DNA from: Deltaproteobacteria bacterium
GTDB lineage: Bacteria > Desulfobacterota > Desulfuromonadia > Geobacterales > Geobacteraceae
Length of the DNA stretch: 64,000 bases
Direction: 5' to 3'
Assembly: GCA_021848385.1 (NCBI GenBank)
Contig: JAJZUQ010000008.1
Coordinates: 1 to 64,000, forward strand
Shown: one piece after another, positions 1-9,579 of the stretch
Numbering within the stretch: the first letter of the stretch is position 1
Layout of the letters: each line of letters begins with the position of its first letter
Position numbers and translations under genes: made by a program
The notes under the pieces: generated by a model
Told to the model about the DNA's origin: nothing
Databases searched by the model: none
Seen by the model: only the letters and a program-made list of their open reading frames with translations

Positions 1-336
1 GTTTCCCCTGCACTTGCAGCCCATCAGCATCCCGAAAAGTGGTATCAAGACAAATGGTGCCATGAGAAAGGTGGCCAGCAAGAAGTTATCCTTCCAGACA
101 AGACCCGCGCCGACTGTATCACTACTACAAACGCAGTCGAAGTGGAATTCGGAAGGAATTGGGCTGAATCCATAGGACAGAGCCTTTTCTACAGCCTCCA
201 AACCGGGAAACGTGCCGGAATAGTGCTTGTGCTCGAATCCGTGGATGACCGTAGATACTGGTACAGGCTCAACAGCGTTATTCAAGAGTTTAAATTGCCC
301 ATTGACGCATGGGCAACGGGAGAAGGAGCACCATAA
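1..336 (+). CDS. C-terminal part of a nuclease-like island protein, truncated by the window edge
   Basis: The frame is open from base 1, so the 64-residue entry in the ORF track is an internal Met of a longer protein. The visible 111 residues contain TRADCITTT followed by EVEFGRNWAESIGQ and a hydrophobic strand, AGIVLVLE. An acidic residue, then an E-x-E pair, then a helix with E..GQ resembles the PD-(D/E)XK nuclease core, but this is fold-level reasoning only. The TAA stop directly abuts the ATG of the recombinase, so the two genes are probably co-transcribed. It could be island maintenance, defence or a Holliday-junction-type nuclease; I cannot tell which. Confidence 0.55.
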   Translation, partial: VSPALAAHQHPEKWYQDKWCHEKGGQQEVILPDKTRADCITTTNAVEVEFGRNWAESIGQSLFYSLQTGKRAGIVLVLESVDDRRYWYRLNSVIQEFKLPIDAWATGEGAP

Positions 337-2145
337 ATGACTCCAAAATGCTACAGCTATATTCGTTTCAGCACCCCGGAACAATTAAAGGGGGACAGCT
401 TACGGCGTCAGCTCAAGATGAGCGAAGATTACGCCCGGGAACATGGCCTTGAACTCGACCCCATGCGTGACCTTGGCCTATCTGCTTTCAAGGGTGTGCA
501 TCGAAGCCGGGGAGCGTTGGGAGGATTTCTGACTCTTGTGGAAGCTGGGAAAATTCCCAAGGGAAGCACGCTACTCGTCGAGAGTCTAGACCGCCTCAGT
601 CGAGAACAAGTGCTTGATGCACTGGAACAGTTCTTGTCCATCGTCAGAGCGGGGGTGAAAGTTGTCACGTTAGGCGACAGGATGGAGTACACCCGCGAGA
701 GTATCAACGCCAACATCGGACAACTCATGTTCAGTCTCACCATCATGAGCCGCGCCCACGAGGAAAGTCTAACCAAGGCCAAGCGAATAAAGGCTGCATG
801 GGAACAGAAACGCAACATGATAGGGGAACAGAAGCTAACAAGCCGCGCCCCGGAATGGCTGGAACTTACCCCTGACCGTACCGCCTTTCGCCCCATTCCA
901 GAACGGGCAGAAATCATCGTTCGCATCTATCGGGAAAAGTTGGCTGGCCGTGGGGCTGGCTTAATAGCCCGCGACTTAAACCAACAAACTGCGTGGACTC
1001 CGAAAAATGGCTGGCGGAAGAGTTACGTTGAGAAGATTCTTCGCACATCAGCCGTAATTGGAGAGTATCAGCCACATAAGATGACAGTTGATGCAGATGG
1101 AAACTACAAACGTGTGCCCATCGGAGAGCCTATCCCGGACTACTTCCCGAAAGTCGTCCCAGAAGAATCATTTTATGCAGTTCGGCAACAGATGGAGCAA
1201 AGAGCCAGTTTGAATGCAGGAAATGGTGGGGGCCGAAATGGGAAAATCAGTAATCTCTTCGGCCATATCGCAAAGTGCGGTTATTGTGGCGGCTCTATGT
1301 CCTTTGTGGACAAGGGAAAGCCACCCAAAGGGGGGAGTTACCTGATATGTGACAATGCTCGTCGGGGCCTTCCGAACTGCAAACGTCGTCCCATACGCTA
1401 TGACGAGTTTGAGAATTTGGTACTAACCTTCTGCCGAGGATTGAATCCGGCTGATTTGTTGCCGGGACGTGATGAGCGTGAATCCAAACTGCAAGTACTG
1501 AAAGGGCGATTGGCTACTGTGAATGGAAAGGCGAAAGAAGCGACTGCGAAAGTCAACAATCTGACTGATTCTATCGCCACCACGGGGAATGTAGCAGTTC
1601 GCCGTACTCTGGAGGGGAGGCTTGCCGAAGCACTGAAAGAGCAGGAAATCCACGAGACTGAGGCAAGGCAGTTGAATCAAGAAATCAAGCGACATTCCCG
1701 CTCAAAGGATGAGGTAAGGGCTAGGCTGGAATCCATGCAGGAATTGCTGTCATTTCTGCAAGAACGTGATGGAGATGAGTTGATAGACGTACGGTGTAGG
1801 TTACGGGAGGAGTTGAGGAGCCTTATCGAGTGGATTGACGTACGCCCTGTGGGGCAGTTGCCGATGACAGAGGAATTGGCTGAACGGATGTTAAAAGCAG
1901 CGCTGGATGTTCACTCGGATATGAGCAAGAAGGAACAGAAAGAATTGGAAGCGGATTTAGCCGCAAGGATTGAGAACCGAGATTTCCGCGATTACGTCAT
2001 TCATTTCAAGGGCGGTAGCATCTGTACAATTGTCCCCACTACACCGCATAAACTGGCACTGGACTTTGACAAAGAAGGGGGCCGAGTGCGGAGTCAATAT
2101 CAGGGGATTGACGGAAAGACTGTGACTATTGAAGTTGCGTCTTGA
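337..2145 (+). CDS. Large serine recombinase (site-specific integrase)
   Basis: This 602-residue protein has the layout of large serine integrases. The N-terminal resolvase domain starts YSYIRFSTPEQ, with Arg10 and the nucleophile Ser12, and carries SLDRLSR near residue 85. A recombinase domain follows at about 170-300. A zinc ribbon has cysteines near 314, 317, 338 and 348 (CGYCGG ... CD ... NC). A long charged coiled coil spans about 380-470. The family cuts attP and attB, forms a 5'-phosphoserine link and strand-exchanges by subunit rotation. Its stop codon is about 10 bases from the disrupted comM sequence, which makes it the likely integrase of this island. No frameshift is visible, so it may still be active. 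Confidence 0.93.
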   Translation: MTPKCYSYIRFSTPEQLKGDSLRRQLKMSEDYAREHGLELDPMRDLGLSAFKGVHRSRGALGGFLTLVEAGKIPKGSTLLVESLDRLSREQVLDALEQFLSIVRAGVKVVTLGDRMEYTRESINANIGQLMFSLTIMSRAHEESLTKAKRIKAAWEQKRNMIGEQKLTSRAPEWLELTPDRTAFRPIPERAEIIVRIYREKLAGRGAGLIARDLNQQTAWTPKNGWRKSYVEKILRTSAVIGEYQPHKMTVDADGNYKRVPIGEPIPDYFPKVVPEESFYAVRQQMEQRASLNAGNGGGRNGKISNLFGHIAKCGYCGGSMSFVDKGKPPKGGSYLICDNARRGLPNCKRRPIRYDEFENLVLTFCRGLNPADLLPGRDERESKLQVLKGRLATVNGKAKEATAKVNNLTDSIATTGNVAVRRTLEGRLAEALKEQEIHETEARQLNQEIKRHSRSKDEVRARLESMQELLSFLQERDGDELIDVRCRLREELRSLIEWIDVRPVGQLPMTEELAERMLKAALDVHSDMSKKEQKELEADLAARIENRDFRDYVIHFKGGSICTIVPTTPHKLALDFDKEGGRVRSQYQGIDGKTVTIEVAS

Positions 2146-2155
2146 AAGATTAAAC

Positions 2156-2821
2156 CTAATATAACGATAGGATGTTGTGGGCTCCGGCGGCCGCCACCTC
2201 CAGTGCCCGCTTGGCGTGCTCCTGCCCCTTTACCTCGGCAAAGTCCTCGCTGTAGTCCGAGTTCTGCCGGAACAGCTCCTCCACATTCACGATAAAAGGG
2301 GGGATCGCCCGGGAGCCGTTGAGGAACTCCACTACTTCTGCCAGTTCCCCCACGCCGATGACCTCGACACCTTCCACGACCGCACCTTCGGGGGCGTTGT
2401 CCTTGGGGACGATGATGCCGGTGAAACCCGCCTTGCGGGCGGCAACGGCCACCGGGAGGCAGCCCCGGACCGGTTTGACGCTTCCGTCCAGGGAGAGTTC
2501 CCCCAGGATGAGGTAGTCGTTCAGGTGAGGGCTTCTGATGACGCCGGTGGCGGCGAGAATGCCGATGGCGATGGGGAGGTCGAAGGCGGTTCCTTCCTTT
2601 TTCAGGTCGGCGGGGGCGAGGTTGACGGTGATTTTTCGCTGGGGGAAGTCGTAGCCGGCGTTCTTGAGGGCCGACTTGACGCGGTCCTTGCTTTCCTTGA
2701 CCGCGCCGTCCGGAAGGCCGACCGTTGCGAACTGGGGGAGCCCCTGGGCGATATCCACTTCCACGTCGACCGGAATGGCGTCGATGCCGAGCAGGGCGCT
2801 GCTTAAGACCTTGGCGAGCAT
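2156..2821 (-). pseudogene. comM: comM/yifB (Mg-chelatase-like ATPase) N-terminal half, truncated by island insertion
   Basis: The first ~217 residues are a normal ComM/YifB N-terminal domain (LPQFATVGLPDGAVKESKDR, TVNLAPADLKKEGTAFDLPI). The frame then runs into island DNA right after GAHNIL and ends SLY-stop. In intact homologues this position continues directly into the Walker A loop (IGPPGSGKT), so the AAA+ domain, about 290 residues, has been split off. ComM is a hexameric helicase that promotes branch migration during natural transformation, so this allele should be null for that role. The start ATG has GGGAGG upstream. The 3' half is expected at the far end of the island, outside the window. 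Confidence 0.9.
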
Positions 2822-2951
2822 GCCACCTCCCTGGAATACAGTTAGAGACAGCTAATGTATACCAGCAGGGTTTGTTTGCCAAGGAATTTTGTGATGAAGA
2901 GGGATGGTGGCTGCGCCGGCCCGGAAGATACCGTGCTGGCGCAGGTTGGAT

Positions 2952-3965
<1,014 letters not shown>

Positions 3966-3980
3966 TCAGCCTGGAAAGGA

Positions 3981-4009
3981 TTGACCCGCAGGGAGCGGTT
4001 TGGTACACT
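3981..4009 (+). promoter_or_regulatory. Sigma-70-type promoter candidate for the outer-membrane protein gene
   Basis: TTGACC, 17 bases, then TACACT, about 40 bases upstream of the start codon at 4049. This is pattern matching only. Confidence 0.5.
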
Positions 4010-4048
4010 CCAGTCAGTATTTGCAATCAACAATCCTGGAGGGAATGC

Positions 4049-4798
4049 ATGACGAAACGAATTCTTGCTGCCATTGGCCTTACCCTGCTGGTGGCGGGCC
4101 AATCCCCGGCCGCCGACATCAACTTCACGTCCGCCATCGGGCAGAGCACGTTCAACAGTCTCAGCAAAGAGGCAGGTGTTGCCCTTGCCTACAAGAACGT
4201 GGCTCCTCCCCATCCCCTGGGGATCACCGGCTTCGATGTCGGGGTGGAAATGGAGGCGGTGGATATCAACAAGGAGAGCGCCTACTGGAAAGCGGCATTC
4301 AATCAGGATGCCCCTTCCTATCTTGTCTTCCCCAAACTGCGGGTGCGCAAAGGGCTTCCCTTCGGGATTGATATCGGCGGGATGTACTCAAACGTTTCCA
4401 ACACCAACGTCCAGCTCTACGGAGCCGAGGTGAGCAAGGCGATCCTTGAAGGCGGCGCAGTTACCCCCGCCCTGAGTGTGCGGGGGACCTATACCCGCCT
4501 CACCGGCGTGAAAGACCTGGATATCCAGACCTACGGGGTGGACGCCTCCATAGGCAAGGGGTTCCTGTTCCTGACTCCCTATGCGGGGGCAGGCTATCTC
4601 TGGATCGACAGCAAGGCTACGGGGGATCTGCAGCGGCTGGCAACTGCCGCCGGCGCGCCTCTCAGGGCAGAGAAGTTGTCCCAGGGGCGTGTCTTTGCCG
4701 GTCTGGAGATCAAGCCGCTGCCGCTGGTACGGATCACCGGTGAATTCGAGTATGCCCTCCGTCCCATCTACTCCCTGAAGGCGGCAATAGGGTTCTGA
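4049..4798 (+). CDS. Predicted outer-membrane beta-barrel protein
   Basis: The 249-residue product has a clear signal peptide, MTKRILAAIGLTLLVAGQSPAA. The mature part is rich in alternating polar and aromatic strands and Gly and ends in Phe (KAAIGF), the usual C-terminal signal of Bam-inserted beta barrels. I do not recognise a named family. It may be one of the small OmpW- or autotransporter-barrel-like proteins common in Geobacter. It has its own promoter candidate and a strong TGGAGGGA ribosome site. The trxB gene diverges upstream and a metal exporter follows 60 bases downstream. Confidence 0.7.
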   Translation: MTKRILAAIGLTLLVAGQSPAADINFTSAIGQSTFNSLSKEAGVALAYKNVAPPHPLGITGFDVGVEMEAVDINKESAYWKAAFNQDAPSYLVFPKLRVRKGLPFGIDIGGMYSNVSNTNVQLYGAEVSKAILEGGAVTPALSVRGTYTRLTGVKDLDIQTYGVDASIGKGFLFLTPYAGAGYLWIDSKATGDLQRLATAAGAPLRAEKLSQGRVFAGLEIKPLPLVRITGEFEYALRPIYSLKAAIGF

Positions 4799-4827
4799 TG
4801 GAATCAGGAGTTTGATGCCATTCGTAG

Positions 4828-4849
4828 GGGCGCCCTCCTGTGGGCGCCC
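4828..4849. repeat. GGGCGCCC hairpin repeat
   Basis: GGGCGCCC, six bases, then GGGCGCCC forms an 8-bp stem just upstream of the CDF exporter start. It is preceded by CGTAGGGG, a word shared with the longer GTAGGGGC elements elsewhere in the window, so it may be a fragment of that family. It could also affect translation of the exporter. Confidence 0.45.
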
Positions 4850-4860
4850 GGAGTCATTGC

Positions 4861-5856
4861 ATGCACGCTGAAGGACACCTGGACAAAAGCATTGCCGGCC
4901 GTTTCAAATACGCCATCGTCCTGACGGCGCTCACCCTGGTGGCCGAGGTGGTCGGCGGGTTCTGGACCAACTCCCTGGCCCTCCTGTCTGACGCTGCCCA
5001 TGTCTTTCTCGACCTGTTTGCGCTCCTGCTGTCGCTGGCGGCCATCAGGCTGGCCTCATACCCGGTATCCGACACCCGCACCTTCGGCTGGCACCGGACG
5101 GAGGTATTCGCCTCCTTCATCAACGGCGCGTCGGTCTTTCTCATTGCCGTCGGGATTTGCTACGAGGCATGGGGGAGGTTGTTCCAACCGGAAGAGGTGA
5201 AGAGCCTCCCCATGTTCATCATCGCCGCCATCGGCCTGGTCATGAACCTGGTGGCGGCATCGGCGCTCCACAGTCATTCCCACGAAGACCTCAATGTCCG
5301 GAGTGCCTTCCTGCACGTTATCGGCGATGCGGCCGCTTCGGTGGGGGTTATCGCCGGCGGCATCGTCATGTACTTCACCGGCTGGTTCGTCCTGGATGCC
5401 ATCATCTCGGTGGGAATCGGCGTGGTCATCTTCTGGGGGGCCTGGCGTGTTCTTCGGGAATCGACCCATATCCTGCTGGAGGGGGTGCCGCGCGGGATGA
5501 GCACTGCCGATGTGGCCGAATCTATTCGCTCCATTGAGGGAGTCAATGACGTTCACCACCTCAATATCTGGACCATCTGCTCCCATATTCTGGCGCTTTC
5601 CGCCCATATCGACGTAGAGCCGGCTTACAAGGTAAAGCAGGCAGAGGTGCTGCGGGAGATCGAAGAACTCCTGCTTGACGAGTATCATATTTCCCACACC
5701 ACTCTGCAGGCTGAGTGTACCATGTGCATTGAGTCACCCGTTTTGAAGGAGTTCCGCCACCGGCCGCGCAAGGGGCTTCATGGACATGCCCATGGTCATG
5801 AACACGGCCATGTCCATGGGCACGCGCACGATCATGACCATGACCATGAAAAGTGA
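4861..5856 (+). CDS. Cation diffusion facilitator (Zn/Co-type metal exporter)
   Basis: This 331-residue inner-membrane antiporter exports divalent metals in exchange for protons. It has about six membrane segments and the two CDF metal-site helices: SDAAHVFLD in TM2 and HVIGDAAASVG in TM5, each with H/D ligands. A cytoplasmic ferredoxin-like domain follows, and a His/Asp tail of alternating H-G and H-D pairs probably buffers metal. The ORF track begins at a GTG inside a hairpin repeat; the ATG at 4861 (MHAEGH) with GGAG upstream is preferred. The His tail and Zn/Co/Cd clade placement are inferred from motifs only. Confidence 0.9.
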   Translation: MHAEGHLDKSIAGRFKYAIVLTALTLVAEVVGGFWTNSLALLSDAAHVFLDLFALLLSLAAIRLASYPVSDTRTFGWHRTEVFASFINGASVFLIAVGICYEAWGRLFQPEEVKSLPMFIIAAIGLVMNLVAASALHSHSHEDLNVRSAFLHVIGDAAASVGVIAGGIVMYFTGWFVLDAIISVGIGVVIFWGAWRVLRESTHILLEGVPRGMSTADVAESIRSIEGVNDVHHLNIWTICSHILALSAHIDVEPAYKVKQAEVLREIEELLLDEYHISHTTLQAECTMCIESPVLKEFRHRPRKGLHGHAHGHEHGHVHGHAHDHDHDHEK

Positions 5857-5927
5857 AAAGTGGGCCGTTGTGTGCAACATTTCTACGAATCTGAATCCGT
5901 GACCAGGGGATCTTCCCCGGAGAATTC

Positions 5928-7136
5928 ATGCTCGATTATTCCCTCATCCAGGAAGCTGCCGACCGTCTGAAGAAGCGGGTGCGCTGCACCGAACTGATCC
6001 CTTCCCATCACTTCAGCGAAATGCTCGACTACCCCGTCCATTTCAAGTGCGAGAACCTCCAGCGTACCGGTTCGTTCAAGATCCGCGGGGCCCTGAATTT
6101 CATGACTGCCCAGCCGCGGGAAGCCTTGCGCAACGGGGTGATTACCGCTTCCGCCGGTAACCATGCCCAGGGGGTCGCCTTTTCCGCCGACCTGCTGGGG
6201 GTGAAGGCGACGGTCTACATGCCCGAATCGACTCCCCTGCAGAAGGTGCTCGCCACCCGTGACTACGGCGCGGAGGTGGTTCTCACCGGGAAAAATTTCG
6301 ACGAGGCATATGCTGCGGCGGTGCAGGCAGGGAAAGCGAGCGGCGCTCTGTTCGTCCACCCCTTTGATGACCCGCTGGTCATGGCGGGGCAGGGGACCAT
6401 CGGCCTGGAAGTGCTGGAAGAGATGCCCGATCTGGCCAACATCCTGGTCCCCATCGGTGGCGGCGGGCTGATATCCGGGATCGTATCCGCCATCAAGGAG
6501 ACCCATCCCCACGTCCGGGTGATCGGTGTGGAGTCGGCGGCGGCCCCGTCCATGCACTACTCCCTCAAGAAGGGGAGCATCACGACGGCCCCCCTGACGG
6601 TGTCCCTTGCTGACGGCATTGCGGTGAAACGGGTCGGGAAGAAGACCTATCCCATCGTGCGGGATCTGGTGGACGAGGTGGTGCTCGTGGAGGAGGAGGA
6701 GATCGCCCAGGCGATCGTGGCCCTCCTGGAGCGGACCAAGCTGCTGGTGGAGGGGGCCGGTGCGGTCACCTTGGCGGCGCTTCTCAACCGACGGGTGAAG
6801 AACATCGCCGGCAAGACCGTCTGCGTCCTTTCGGGTGGGAATATCGATGTCAAGACCATTGCCCTGGTGGTGGAGCGGGGACTGCTTGCTGCGGGGCGCT
6901 ATCTGAAGCTGAGGGTGGAACTGGACGACGTACCCGGCTCCCTGGCGCGCCTCGCGACGGACATTGCCGAAACCCGAGCCAATATCTCCCTCATTACCCA
7001 TGACCGGCGTTCCAAGTCTCTCGCCATCGGCAGGGCCGAAGTTCATCTGGAACTGGAAACCCGTGGTTTCGACCACATCCAGCAGGTGGTGAGCTACCTC
7101 AACAGCCAGGGGTACGAGGTTGAGGTGATGAAGTGA
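5928..7136 (+). CDS. ilvA: Threonine ammonia-lyase with ACT domain
   Basis: This PLP enzyme deaminates L-threonine to 2-oxobutanoate, the first step of isoleucine synthesis or a catabolic step. The 402-residue protein has the PLP lysine in TGSFKIRGALN near residue 50, the phosphate-binding loop GGGGLI near 183, and a single C-terminal ACT domain from about 325 (LDDVPGSLARLATDIAE). This is the short TdcB-plus-ACT form, not the 500-residue E. coli IlvA. Some Geobacter make isoleucine mainly by citramalate, so the role here may be secondary. The ribosome site is GGAG, five bases before the ATG. Confidence 0.9.
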   Translation: MLDYSLIQEAADRLKKRVRCTELIPSHHFSEMLDYPVHFKCENLQRTGSFKIRGALNFMTAQPREALRNGVITASAGNHAQGVAFSADLLGVKATVYMPESTPLQKVLATRDYGAEVVLTGKNFDEAYAAAVQAGKASGALFVHPFDDPLVMAGQGTIGLEVLEEMPDLANILVPIGGGGLISGIVSAIKETHPHVRVIGVESAAAPSMHYSLKKGSITTAPLTVSLADGIAVKRVGKKTYPIVRDLVDEVVLVEEEEIAQAIVALLERTKLLVEGAGAVTLAALLNRRVKNIAGKTVCVLSGGNIDVKTIALVVERGLLAAGRYLKLRVELDDVPGSLARLATDIAETRANISLITHDRRSKSLAIGRAEVHLELETRGFDHIQQVVSYLNSQGYEVEVMK

Positions 7137-7155
7137 GGTAAAGGTAAAGGTTGCG

Positions 7156-7848
7156 TCAACACCTTCCTTTGTCTGTCTCTCCACCGAGAGTCTCTATGAA
7201 TTCACGCGTCAGGGGGGCTCCGTTTGTCCTGTCCCGTAATTCAAGTCTCTGCAGGTCTTCAATTCTGTCCACGTCGTACCATCCAGGGAGGAGCTCCGCC
7301 CGGATACCCGCTTCCGCAGCCTTGCCCAGACTTGTTGCCAGCACATCATTCCTCGACCATTCAATCCCACCGAACAGTTCTGCGTGCATCTTCTTCAGGG
7401 CGACAAGATAGTATCCCCCGTCATCGCTCGGGCCAAACACCGCTTCGGCTTCGCCGGTGACCAGTCGGGCAAAGGCGCTTTCCATGCAGGGGAGGGGAAG
7501 GTCCGGGGAATCACTGCCGATAATGGACACCTCCCGGTAGCCAAGGTCAAAAGCGGTGCGGAAGGCGTTCGCCATCCGTTCACCCAGGTCCTCCCCCTGT
7601 TGGGGGAAAAGCGGTATCCCTGGGAAAAGCCGGTGGAAATAGCCGGCCGCTTCCTGTCCCTCCATGAAAAAGATGAGCCGGTCTATGCCGGCCAGTCGCG
7701 AGGTCCGGTTGACAGTGTCCCGCAACATGCACTCGTAGAGCCGGGTGGCTTCAGCGGCGGTCAGGTGGGGAATAAGGCGGGTCTTGACCTGTCCGGGAAC
7801 AGGGCGTTTGGCAAAAATGATGAGGGCCTGCTTGCGGGGTGTGTGCAT
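7156..7848 (-). CDS. DUF2064/TIGR04282 family glycosyltransferase
   Basis: The 230-residue protein starts with the family signature ALIIFAKRPVPGQVKTRL and has an acidic metal-site loop in IIGSDSPDLPLP, followed by FGPSDDGGYYLV. These are GT-A-like nucleotidyl- or glycosyltransferases, and some members sit in arsenosugar biosynthesis clusters. No arsenic gene is nearby here, so that assignment is not supported. It is convergent with ilvA, 19 bases apart. Substrate is unknown. Confidence 0.8.
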   Translation of the reverse strand: MHTPRKQALIIFAKRPVPGQVKTRLIPHLTAAEATRLYECMLRDTVNRTSRLAGIDRLIFFMEGQEAAGYFHRLFPGIPLFPQQGEDLGERMANAFRTAFDLGYREVSIIGSDSPDLPLPCMESAFARLVTGEAEAVFGPSDDGGYYLVALKKMHAELFGGIEWSRNDVLATSLGKAAEAGIRAELLPGWYDVDRIEDLQRLELRDRTNGAPLTREFIETLGGETDKGRC

Positions 7849-8089
7849 AAATGGCTGTTTTTTAAGGAAACGGCAAAATGGCGGTGAAAGTCCGTGAAAC
7901 CGCAGCTGTCAAGGGTTTGGCAGAGGCGGAAATGGCAAAAAGTCTAGCGTTTTCCACAATTTCAAGGCTTTTCCACAGAGTTTTCAACAGGTGCTGTTGG
8001 TCCCCTGTTGATGACGTTTTACGGTTGGCAACAGCCGTTTTCCCCTGTCGTGCCGGTAACTCCGGGGATTCATTGTTGTTATGTCTCTG
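7849..8089. other. Gene-free spacer with three DnaA-box-like words
   Basis: No convincing gene lies in this 241-base stretch. The 80-residue plus-strand ORF has no codon signature or family resemblance. TTTTCCACA occurs at 7950 and 7969 and TTTTCAACA at 7981, all in the same orientation. The DnaA consensus is TTATCCACA, so each has one or two mismatches. A replication-control or DnaA-regulation role is only a guess. Confidence 0.4.
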
Positions 8090-8896
8090 TTACCGCTTGT
8101 CCCGCTCGACTGAAGCATAGGCCGAATGGTTGTGGATCGACTCGAAGTTTTCCGCTGCTACGGCGAACCAGGTGATGGTGTCGAGGGCCGAAAGTTTGAG
8201 GGTCGCTTCCCGGACCATGTCCTCTACGAACCGGGGATTCTCGAATGCCTGCTCGGTGACGAACTTTTCGTCCTGTCGCTTCAACAGCGAGTAGACCGGC
8301 GAACTGCCACAACTTTCGATGAGGGTGATCAGGTCTTCAATCCAGATGAATTCCCGGTAGCGGACCTGGACGGTCATGACGGAGCGCTGGTTGTGGGCGC
8401 CGTAACGGGAAAGCTCCTTGCTGCAGGGGCACAGGGAGGTCAGCGGCACCCGCACCTCCAGGACGAAATCGAAGACATCGTTCAGGCTTGCCCGGAAAGC
8501 ACAGGTGTATTCCATGAGGCTTCTGGCGCCGGAGACCGGGGCACGTTTCTCGATGAAGTAGGGAAACTCGATCTCCAGGTGGGCGCTGGATGCCCCCAGT
8601 TTCTGCTTCATCTCCTCCAGCATGGTTTCCATCTTGTCCAGGGCGATCTGCTCCCGGTAGCTGTTCAGGATCTCCACGAAGCGGCTCATGTGGGTCCCCT
8701 TGAACTGGTGGGGGAGGTCCACGTACATGTTGATCCGGGCCACGGTGTGCTGGACCTTCTTCTGCTTGTCCATCACCACGATGGGGTAGGAGATATCCTT
8801 CACCCCCACCTTGTTGATGGGAACCCGGCGGGTGTCGGGCGACGTCTGGACGTCACTCAGCGGCCGGGACTGCGGGTTTGTGACGTTACTTTTCAC
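8090..8896 (-). CDS. folE2: GTP cyclohydrolase FolE2
   Basis: It converts GTP to 7,8-dihydroneopterin triphosphate, the entry to folate and to 7-deazaguanine (queuosine) synthesis. The 268-residue protein has the FolE2 signature [14 protein letters not shown] at the N-terminus and the active-site Cys region [18 protein letters not shown]. Its start overlaps the queC stop by four bases (ATGA), so translation is coupled with a neighbour from the same pathway. FolE2 can use metals other than zinc, in contrast to FolE1. The queC/folE2 junction itself is made of period-7 TTTCACn repeats. Confidence 0.95.
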   Translation of the reverse strand: MKSNVTNPQSRPLSDVQTSPDTRRVPINKVGVKDISYPIVVMDKQKKVQHTVARINMYVDLPHQFKGTHMSRFVEILNSYREQIALDKMETMLEEMKQKLGASSAHLEIEFPYFIEKRAPVSGARSLMEYTCAFRASLNDVFDFVLEVRVPLTSLCPCSKELSRYGAHNQRSVMTVQVRYREFIWIEDLITLIESCGSSPVYSLLKRQDEKFVTEQAFENPRFVEDMVREATLKLSALDTITWFAVAAENFESIHNHSAYASVERDKR

Positions 8897-9579
8897 TGTT
8901 CACCTTTCACGTACTTCACCGGATCTGTCCTCCCCGCCTCGGCGAACCCCTTGAGCCGCAGACGGCAGGAATCGCAACGGCCGCAGGCAACCCCTTCCGG
9001 GGTCGGGTCGTAGCAGGAGTGGGTCCGTCCATAGTCCACGCCGAGGGCGAGCCCTCTCCCGATGATCTCGGCCTTGGTGAGATTGATGAGCGGGGCGTGG
9101 ATGGTGAAGTGGCCGGCACCCTCTACCCCTGCCTTGGTGGCCAGGTTCGCCATGCGCTCGAAAGCGGCGATGTATTCCGGCCGGCAGTCGGGATAGCCGG
9201 AGTAGTCCAAGGCGTTGACGCCGATGAAGATGTCGAAGGCGCCGAGCGCTTCTGCCCATCCCAGGGCGAAGGAGAGAAAGATGGTGTTGCGGGCCGGTAC
9301 GTAGGTTACCGGGATGTCGCTCCCCACTCCCTCCTTCGGCACGTCGATGTCGGAGGTTAGGGCGCTCCCCCCAACCTGCCGGTAGTCGAACTCCACCACC
9401 AGGTGCTCCCGTGCGCCGGCTTCCTTGGCGTTTCGCTTGGCCAGTTCCAGTTCCACGCTGTGCCGCTGGCCGTAGGCGAAGCTCATGGCGTACGGCTCAT
9501 ACCCATCCTCCCTGGCGATGGCCAGACAGGTGGTGGAGTCGAGCCCGCCGCTGTAAAGAACGACGGCTTTCCTTGTCAT
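8893..9579 (-). CDS. queC: 7-cyano-7-deazaguanine synthase QueC
   Basis: This ATP-dependent enzyme makes preQ0 from 7-carboxy-7-deazaguanine for queuosine tRNA modification. The 228-residue product has the N-type ATP pyrophosphatase loop [11 protein letters not shown] and a C-terminal zinc site, [19 protein letters not shown], with four cysteines. Its start overlaps the helicase stop (ATGA) and its stop overlaps folE2, so three genes form a tightly coupled operon. Confidence 0.96.
   Translation of the reverse strand: MTRKAVVLYSGGLDSTTCLAIAREDGYEPYAMSFAYGQRHSVELELAKRNAKEAGAREHLVVEFDYRQVGGSALTSDIDVPKEGVGSDIPVTYVPARNTIFLSFALGWAEALGAFDIFIGVNALDYSGYPDCRPEYIAAFERMANLATKAGVEGAGHFTIHAPLINLTKAEIIGRGLALGVDYGRTHSCYDPTPEGVACGRCDSCRLRLKGFAEAGRTDPVKYVKGEQ

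Larger units (their letters stand above)
1..2172 (+). mobile_element. Right end of a large-serine-recombinase island inserted in comM
   Basis: The recombinase gene lies at the extreme right of this segment, and about 10 bases after its stop codon the sequence becomes the interrupted comM gene. The left end of the island and the other half of comM must lie outside the window. Serine integrases are commonly encoded next to one attachment end, which fits. The exact crossover cannot be placed; it lies within roughly 2146-2175, where comM homology stops at the reverse-strand CACAACATCCT. The size and cargo of the island are unknown, and only two island genes are visible. Confidence 0.75.

Noticed and set aside
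5883-7184. 433-residue minus-strand ORF across ilvA, and 355-residue plus-strand ORF across sucC
   Set aside because: They are antisense shadows of genes with clear motifs; their products are Gly/His-rich with no domain likeness, as expected in GC-rich DNA.
7878-8120. 80-codon plus-strand ORF in the spacer upstream of folE2
   Set aside because: No ribosome site or family pattern, and it overlaps the 3' end of folE2 in antisense.
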